DNA of 64,000 bases from Aplysia californica (lineage: Eukaryota; Mollusca; Gastropoda; Aplysiida; Aplysiidae). A program made the translations under genes and the position numbers. The notes beneath the pieces are model-generated. The model was given only the letters and a program-made list of their open reading frames with translations. It was not told where the DNA came from and did no database searches. Each line of letters opens with the position of its first letter. Positions within the stretch are counted from its first letter, which is position 1. The stretch spans positions 702,922 through 766,921 of the forward strand of contig NW_004797600.1 in assembly GCF_000002075.1 (NCBI RefSeq), written 5' to 3'. This document shows positions 56,862 to 64,000 of this stretch, in pieces.

Positions 56862-59800
56862 TTATGAGGATCATGTAACCCGAAGCTCCGAGGCCCAGGA
56901 CGGTGGTTTCCCCGCATAGTCCAACAGTCCCACATGGCAGGCTGATGCTCCAGAACTCGACTCTGTTTCACTTGTATCTGGGAAGAGAAAAGAGGTATAG
57001 TTATTAGAGAAGACAGATACGTTTATTTTTTATATATGTAAGGTACTACGGTGAAAAAAGTCTGGGACAAAGATTTCTACAATTAAAAAAAAACCCGTCC
57101 CATATACATAATAGATCTACTATGTTTTATATACACAATGTCTATTAATTTTTAAAAACTGAAATCTTTATGAATGTAAGGCGCATTGAGCGTTTTTTAG
57201 AAAATGGAAATGCGCAGCATAAATGCTATTTATTATTATTATTATTATTATTAAGACAACAGGCACCCAAACTGAGCAAAGTAGGTAGAGATCCCTGAAA
57301 ACTCTCAAAACAACTAAATTCAAGAAAATCTGAATAGGGATTCAAACCAGAGTCATCCACATTATAGTCCCGCCAGATGCAAACCGCCTTGTCGAAAAAA
57401 TTTTTGAAACTGATTACATGGTCAGAGCATTACACCATATGCATGTACACTAATGAGATCCAAAAAAACTTTAACCTTTATCTTGTGTGGCTTTTGAAGA
57501 CTCGGAGAGCTCAAAGTCCACTTCCTGAGAGTAAGGGGACTGAAGCAGCTTCAGCACTCGCTGAACCTCAGAGTAGTTTCCCTTCTCAGCCTCGGCAATG
57601 GCATTTTGAGCAATGTAGTTTCTCAAGATAAATCTGCAAAAAAGGGATGGCTGATGGCTGTCACTAATGAAAATAACATGGACAGAAAAACATCTGAAGG
57701 GCTCAATGTAAAAATAGGAAATATTGCATTTTAAATCTTTACCTCCGAGGGGGATAAATCCACTATACTAGGGCACTTTTTCGGTACTAAATCTGAAAAT
57801 GACAAAAACGTCACTAAATTGGTCAATAAATCAAAATAAGTAAACATATTTTGATAATTCTTCATCTAAGGAACGAAATTCTGATAAAAGAAACCTGTTT
57901 TTGGAAATTGCCAAAAAGTGATTTGATGTCGAAGTCGTCATAAAGGAATGTGCCTCAGCCGGCTCACCGGCACAGCAGTTCTCACCGAGAGCCGCAGGAA
58001 GCGGCTGGCCAGAGATAAAGAGTTAAAATATTTAATTATGCTCATAAGATAAAAGTCCAAGTCATTTTTAGCGATTCTGAGAAAATGAGAAAATACTGTT
58101 TCTTTGGAACAATTAACCCTGTGAAACGCTTGAATTTTGGTACACTCGACAGGATTTATATTTGGATTAATCTTTAGTCTAAGTGCACTGTAGTACCAAG
58201 CTGGCTCTGCTCTTCATTTCAGAACCAAAAACTCCAAACTGGCCAAAAATGACTTAGGCAATTACCTTATGAGCATGATGATTTGAGAAATCATGGGTAC
58301 AAAGTTTGCAGGCTCACAGTGAATTAATGTTGTTATTAATATATGTAAAACTTGTTGCAGATCATTGTCCTTTTACCCTGATATATTCAACCATAGTCCA
58401 TGCATTTCCCTTCACATTCTATGAAAATTAGCAACACACTATTTAAATTGACACAAAAATGGCATCAGTCTTTCATTCAGCCCTTTATTTGAAAAAGTGA
58501 AAAAAAAAGCCAGTAACATCTCAGCATTGTGCATACCCAAAGACGAAATCTGATTTTGACAGATACTTGTACTTGGCAGGCAGGCATAATGCTGGGAGAA
58601 CAGAATAAGATAGAAAGAAAACAGAAAAATGGAAAACCTTACCATCACATCTCAGATATATTGTTCAATACAAATTAGCAACTCCCATTCACTAAAAGAA
58701 AAAAGCCCAAATCCAAAACAAACAAACCTAGGATTTGTGGAATTCATAACGTTGACTCTGTCTTTTCCTAACGTCTCTCTGTCCTCCACCCCTTCTTCTT
58801 CCTTTTTTAGTCGCTCCGAGTATTTGTCCAACCACTCATTCCACTTACTGCGGTTGTTCTCCTCTACCTCAGCAGCAGTGGTGTCCTGCAGTACCACAGA
58901 AATGGGAAAAAGACAGAAGGTGCTATCAGTGGTTTTGGTTAATATCTGATAAGCAAGTTGTTTGACTTGCACAGCTGCTAACTTTTCAAAACCATAATAC
59001 ATACTATCTCTGCGGTGGGTTCAGATATTGAGCACTGGAAAAGTAAACTGCTCCAAACCCTTCACATACACTTTTCTACTCACAACACATTCCATCTATT
59101 CAAAGCATAACTGTAACACTAATGTGAGAAATGGTAAAGGAAATGACTTCAATTGACTTATGAGATTTGTTCTTATAGTTTTTTGCAAATCTGGTCTTGA
59201 AAAGTTCATTACTTTTCTTCTGCTTCGCAAAGCCTGTGAGGAGCAATACTAGAAAACAGCACATGTACAAATTTCCACATGCAAAAAAAAAGTTTAATTC
59301 ATATATGAATGCCCTAATATGGGTGCATGTTCTCTTCCTGAGGAAATATTCTTACAATATTCTTATCAAAGATCCGCAGGACGACATTGGCAATGGTTTT
59401 TTGAACGAAAAAGCAAGTTGAACCACCAGCTACATGTTTAGAGCATAAAAATATCAATATTATGTGCATTCAGGCCACTAAAAACTCCCAAGATTACCTG
59501 TAGCTCCTGCAGCCTGCCCATCCGCTCCATCTCAGAGCTGAGAAGCTGTGCGCTGCGACCAAGGGCAGACAGTAAATCTGGGTTTGTCTGTGCCAGCATC
59601 ATGAACATGGACAACTGCCTGGGGAAGTGATGTAAAGAGCGAAAAAAAAAATGAGTCTCATTTCACAGGTACAATACAATAATGTCGCATCTGTGAAAAA
59701 TAGTGAGGAAAAAAAAAAATTAGTCAGAACTCTGTGAGAGAGCTTTATTTTAGCAGTCATGATATTTGGGAAATGTGTACAGTAATGCTGTGCAGTAAAG

Positions 59801-62745
59801 ACACCTTGATAAATGATATAGTTTGGAGACGAAAGTTAAGATGACCATGATCACCATACCTTAACACCTCAAATTTTGTAATTATGAGATTTTGATTTTG
59901 CACCCGCCATTTATGGTACAACTATAATACCCCATTCTGTTGTCGCTGAGCAGAAAAAGTATGGGAATATTAGTTCTGTTTTTACAGTTTGGTTTAATCA
60001 ACTATCATCTTTTGTGAAGTAGACACTTTAGTTTTAGTTAAAATTTAACAGCATTTGAAATATAAATAGGTCATGTAAAAGCTGAAAATTAGAGGTGTTA
60101 TAACAGAGTAAAATACAAAGAAAAGAAGAAGAAGAGATAATGAGGATAGACGTTTTAGGGGAAAGAAGGAGCAAAGCACACCAAATTGCCCACCAACCAC
60201 CCACTGAACAGTCAGGAAAAGATGATGTGCCTGACCGTTGATAAGAGAGCCAGTTGGAAGGCACACGCATGTGGAGATACTCCCACGTCTACCCACATCT
60301 GCCCTTTGTCTGGGAAGGATGTACTCCTGCATCTGCCTCACCTGCCACCAACGGTCCTGTTCTACCAGAAGTACTATGAGCTCCTAGGGTGCCATATCCA
60401 TGGCCACTAATCAGCGGAAGGAGACCAACTGCTTCTTCTACTATCATAACCACCTGCGCATTGAGTATTTTTTAGAAAATGGAAGTGTCCAGCATAAGTG
60501 CTATTTATTATTATCATTACTGTTACTGCTTCTTCTGTGCTCTCAGACTCGGTACCTTTTGTCCATACGAGGTTTGTTGGCAAGTTTCAACTCGTCTAAA
60601 GAAGAGCTCTGGGAAATCAGGTAGTCTAGCACTTTTGATCTCTCCTCGTTGAACGTAGGACAACTTGGCAGGGGGAGGTTACTCAGACAACGGAAACAGT
60701 TTGTGAAATCAGCTCCTGTTTCTTGTAATGTGTCCAGGAATCCTTTCACCAAGTTGCTGAAAGATAAAGGTTACAGAACATTGATAAACAGCGAGTGACT
60801 TAGCTATAAACACAGAACAACAAATTATGATGCGAGAAAGGAAGGGACAACAAATAGACATTCGTCTATGAAAGCAAAGTATGCGATTTGGCCTAAAAAG
60901 TTAAAACGAAAATTAGGTCTCCAATTATCTTCTCATTATTTATGAAGTCCTACACTAGACAGCAATAATGAATAAAAACATATCATTGCCCCCAATCCAC
61001 ACACAGACACACACAACAAACAAATAAAAATATTAATAACAGTAGTATTATTACATATCAAAGTTACAGAAGGACTGACAATAAAGAAAAATATAAATTC
61101 TTCGGGCAGCACTCATTGTGAGTTGTATCTAAAAAAGAAAATAAACAAAGCAACAACAAAAACAACCGATCTTCTTCACAGATCAAAACACAGATTAATA
61201 CAGCATCGTTGACAGTTATGAGACAGTATGATCTGACCAGTTGTACTTACCCATCTTCTGAAATCTCCTTTTGTAGCCCGAGCTGAAAAAGAGATGAAAA
61301 GAAAGAAAAGAAAAAAATCTTTGATCGTGCTCAATGTTTCCCTGGCATAGTTTTTGTATAGAACCTTGAGCAGCCAGATGAGATAACAAGTGGTCCTTCT
61401 GATACAGTACTATCTAAAAATCTCTTAGCGAATACATTAAAAAAGTTCTTACTTCAACATTCGTCTTGAGTTTAGCATCAGTGTTACACATATTTCTTTT
61501 TATGATAAGACTGGTGCTGCTGGCTGTGGTATGTGCCAGTATTCTGTTCATGCATGGGAGAATGTCTTAGGTCTCTTTTCATACTTAATTATAGTGGTGA
61601 ATGTTCTCTAACTTTTATGTTATTATCCACAGACGTCTCATCCCCCCCTCCCCCCCCTCATATTCATCTCTATGGCGACTAAAGAGCCCTTCCACAACGC
61701 ACAGTCCTTCGACTGTGTTGTCAGCATTCCTGGACACTCTCCACTGTATAACCAATAGCTTCTGTTTTGGTCATTCACTTTGTAGGTCAGAAGGAAGATG
61801 AAGTGGAAAATTAACTTACATATCAATTCTTTAAAACAGTGTGTTGACTTTTACATTGTTTTGTTCTTGCTCTTTGCAACTCAACAAAATAACTTGTCGT
61901 ACACTTCACTATTCTCAACTACACCTGGGCTGTGCGACACGAGAATTAGTGATCACATTTTAACACAACTACCTTAATTTAAGTCAAATAAATTAAATCA
62001 ACATCACTATGATTAAAACTTTGCCTTGAGTAATGACATAAGGGTAGCCTGTGAGTGTTTTTTCAACAACAACAACAAAATGAATCTATATCCCAGTCAA
62101 TTACTTCTGTATTTCAAGCATATGAGAAGAAATGTTGGGTCTTAAATTATCCCTGGACTTGTCATTAATGCTCTTTGTAGTTCTATAATTGACAACAAAA
62201 AAAGATCGCAGTCTCAGAGCTGTTAGATTGCTATTGCGTTGTTACAAGTGACATCAAGATAGTAGCCATCAGACTATAGCTGTATGTGAGTGTCAGCAAA
62301 TGACTGTAAACATTTTATGCCACCATCAACACAGTGTAGATGATTCACGATAAAGGCTTCTTCTACTATCCAACCCGAGAAAGGCCACAGCAGAAAGACA
62401 GAAATACTCTAAAAAAATGGATTTTCTCATTGTGTAACAATTGAAATCACACTTGTTAAAATTGCTACAGTATACAAACATCATCTACCATAAAAAAGAT
62501 AAAAAGTAAGAGACAACAGTCTAACAACTTAGGGGAAAGTACTAGACCCTTGTCATACACTTTTAAGGCTCATACCTTCGATCTCATCTTCTTCTTGTAC
62601 TGAGCACCAAACTCTTCATCAAACAGATCAATATGAGGTTTTGTTTCAGACAAGGGGACGGCGTCTTTGATGGCTTCCGCCAGTTTCACACAGTTCCACC
62701 GGCACATCTCTGGCTGCTTCTGGTAAGAGTACCGGCCGCCATCAT
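56862..62745 (-). CDS. SELENOO: Selenoprotein O, C-terminal half (7 exons), in-frame UGA read as Sec
   Basis: SELENOO is a mitochondrial protein with a pseudokinase fold that transfers AMP to proteins. Exons in transcript order: 62745-62576, 61282-61251, 60756-60556, 59618-59498, 58885-58728, 57633-57476, 56977-56862. All are bounded by AG/GT and phases agree; together about 317 residues, as expected for human residues about 352-669. The first visible exon has the conserved GRYSYQKQPEMCRWN block; later ones show TGADFTNCFRCLSNLP, QLSMFMMLAQTNPDLL, NRSKWNEWLDKY and RNYIAQNAIAEAEKG. The end reads KPPSWASELRVT-U-SS-stop: TGA at 56871-56873, then Ser-Ser and TAA at 56862-56864, matching the family's Sec at the third-last position. 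Human has Cys three residues before Sec (CxxU); here it is Arg. The kinase-like active site lies in exons upstream of the window. Confidence 0.95.
57175..57253 (+). mobile_element. SINE/LINE 3' tail fragment with (ATT)n
   Basis: GTAAGGCGCATTGAGC..TTTTTAGAAAATGGAAATGCGCAG..AAATGCTATTT then about eight ATT units. This is a common tail type of invertebrate retroposons. A related fragment lies at 60450-60515. In a SELENOO intron, antisense. Confidence 0.55.
57735..58022. mobile_element. piggyBac-like MITE in a SELENOO intron
   Basis: TTAA at 57731-57734 and 58023-58026; ends ATCTTTACCTC and, inverted, CTCTTTATCTC. They resemble the CTCTTTTTATCC ends of the element at 27207. 288 bp, non-coding. 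Confidence 0.55.
60029..60203 (-). mobile_element. SINE, family B, diverged, in a SELENOO intron
   Basis: On the - strand: head GTGGGTGGTTGGTGGGCAAT, CT-rich middle, tail AGCTTTT..AAATGCTG and A-rich end. Sense to SELENOO. Confidence 0.65.
60450..60515 (+). mobile_element. SINE/LINE 3' tail fragment
   Basis: GCGCATTGAGTATTTTTTAGAAAATGGAAG..CATAAGTGCTATTTATTATTATC, related to the fragment at 57175-57253. Antisense to SELENOO and about 40 bases from exon 60556-60756. Confidence 0.5.
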
Positions 62746-64000
62746 CTAGGGGAAAGAGAGCAAGGGAGATAGTCAAGTAACTCTTGTGTCAGTTCTGATT
62801 CTGACTCCAGTCAATCCTGCTCTGACGACAAGCTATCCAAGACAATCACCTGTACAAACAACTACTTCCCACTTCTCTCCCTTGCATTTTTTTCTATATT
62901 ATAATGACACTGTCCAGGAGAACTACCTGTCTAAGATGACCACTCTTCTCTTCAACAACAGATGGTTGTCTTAGACAGTTTCTCCTGTACTTTGAGAAAG
63001 TAGAATTTAACAAAAGTGAAAAAAAGACAAAACAGTGTATATTCTTTCTGTGAAAATTCACAATATATCGTGGACATGATAGTATGTCCTTTGTTTTTTC
63101 TCTTCTCCAAGCCTGTACAACTTTTCAATGCTTACTATAAATATCTCTTACTCAAAATTTAAAAACTTTATTCTTTGTCTTAATTTTCATTTATAACGAG
63201 TCTACTTTATTTGTAAATAAGTCAGGCAAATAACTTTCTCAACGACTCATTCAACCGGTCCCATTTAAAGCACTGGCCTGGCACAAATGAGGCACACTCT
63301 CTGGCATGAATGGAGTCAAGAGGGAGAAAACATTTCCAGAAATGAAAAGCATCAGATTCATGAAAGTGACGGAAAACAATAAACCAGTCAGAAAAACTTT
63401 ATGAAAACCGCAGTTCCTCCATTTTTTTTTTCAAACAGTATACCCCAAATACACAGAAAAAGGGAAATTATTCAGAGAAAAATTTTGCAATACTGCTTCC
63501 ATATAGTCACTTAACTACCACGTGTGGGAAAGCTTACTATGACAGCAGGCACCGGAATGACTTTATGTTGTGCTTCCAGCCAAGGCAAGACAAAAAGGCA
63601 TTATAACATAATTCCTGTCTACCGTCCAAAGAGTTAATAAATAATCCATCATCTCATTTTTTCATTTTTCGCTGTGATCACCTCCCCTTAACATGCACAG
63701 GTTGACTGGGGCTACATTTTTATTATTGAAACTTTGCGCCACCCACAGCCAACACATATCCTATTAGTTCATCTTTCTCCATTCTGATCACGAAATCTTA
63801 TCACAGATTAGTCAGCTGGGAAAGCTTAAATACAATACACATAGTAACCATGTGTTTGTCTGCATGAATAAAGTTTATCACAACCACACTTCACATTTTC
63901 AGCACTTCTGCCTTCCTCCAATACAGAAAAAAATTTTACCTTACCATACAGTTTAACATACCAAGTTCGATTATGAAATCTTAAGACAGACTGATCTGCT
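62746..64000. other. SELENOO intron continuing past the window end
   Basis: No upstream SELENOO exon (for instance the one with the DYGPFGF-type motif) was found up to 64000. CAGTCAATCCTGC and GACAATCACCTG motifs at 62807-62860 resemble the interior of the MITEs at 23447 and 38519, but ends could not be set. Confidence 0.5.

Noticed and set aside
56871-56873. TGA as the ordinary stop of SELENOO
   Set aside because: The next codons give Ser-Ser-stop as in known SELENOO and a SECIS lies downstream, so Sec decoding is far more likely.
62807-63000. MITE in the SELENOO intron
   Set aside because: Interior motifs resemble the 38.5-kb MITE but inverted ends and a TA duplication could not be matched.

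Overview
The window is animal nuclear DNA: genes split by many GT-AG introns, AT-rich introns, and a dense load of short interspersed elements and small DNA transposons. The repeat types (tRNA-derived SINEs ending in ATT-rich tails, hAT-, pogo-, piggyBac- and Harbinger-like DNA elements) and the protein sequences suggest a lophotrochozoan, most likely a mollusc. That is an inference; I cannot name the species.

Layout. (1) 1-1268, + strand: the last coding exon of a glycine-rich, hnRNP-like RNA-binding protein. (2) About 1.4-15.6 kb: a gene-poor nest of transposons and SINEs, with a 100-N assembly gap at 14573-14672. (3) 15751-49758, + strand: a complete gene for coatomer subunit alpha (COPA), resolved here into 32 coding exons and 1228 codons. 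Its introns hold most of the repeats, including an RNase H-bearing retroelement piece, several DNA transposons, a 23-copy minisatellite and a possible extra in-frame exon. (4) 49759-56861: the intergenic stretch between two convergent genes, with COPA polyadenylation signals, SINEs and the SELENOO 3' UTR. (5) 56862-62745, - strand: the last seven coding exons of selenoprotein O (SELENOO), whose C-terminus reads through an in-frame UGA (Sec-Ser-Ser-stop). A well-formed SECIS candidate lies in its 3' UTR at 55565-55605. The upstream SELENOO exons lie beyond the window end.

Function. COPA is the alpha subunit of the COPI coat for Golgi-to-ER retrograde transport. SELENOO is a mitochondrial pseudokinase-fold protein AMPylase. 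They are neighbours with no evident functional link. No prokaryotic system, CRISPR array or virus-derived element was seen.

Most notable observations: the selenocysteine/SECIS pair with loss of the expected CxxU cysteine; an 81-nt in-frame candidate cassette exon in the COPA C-terminal domain next to a minisatellite; a 3' terminal hairpin shared by two SINE families that shows paired base changes between subfamilies; a group of hAT-like elements flanked by 6-bp rather than 8-bp duplications; and a tandemly duplicated ETS-site module in COPA intron 1.
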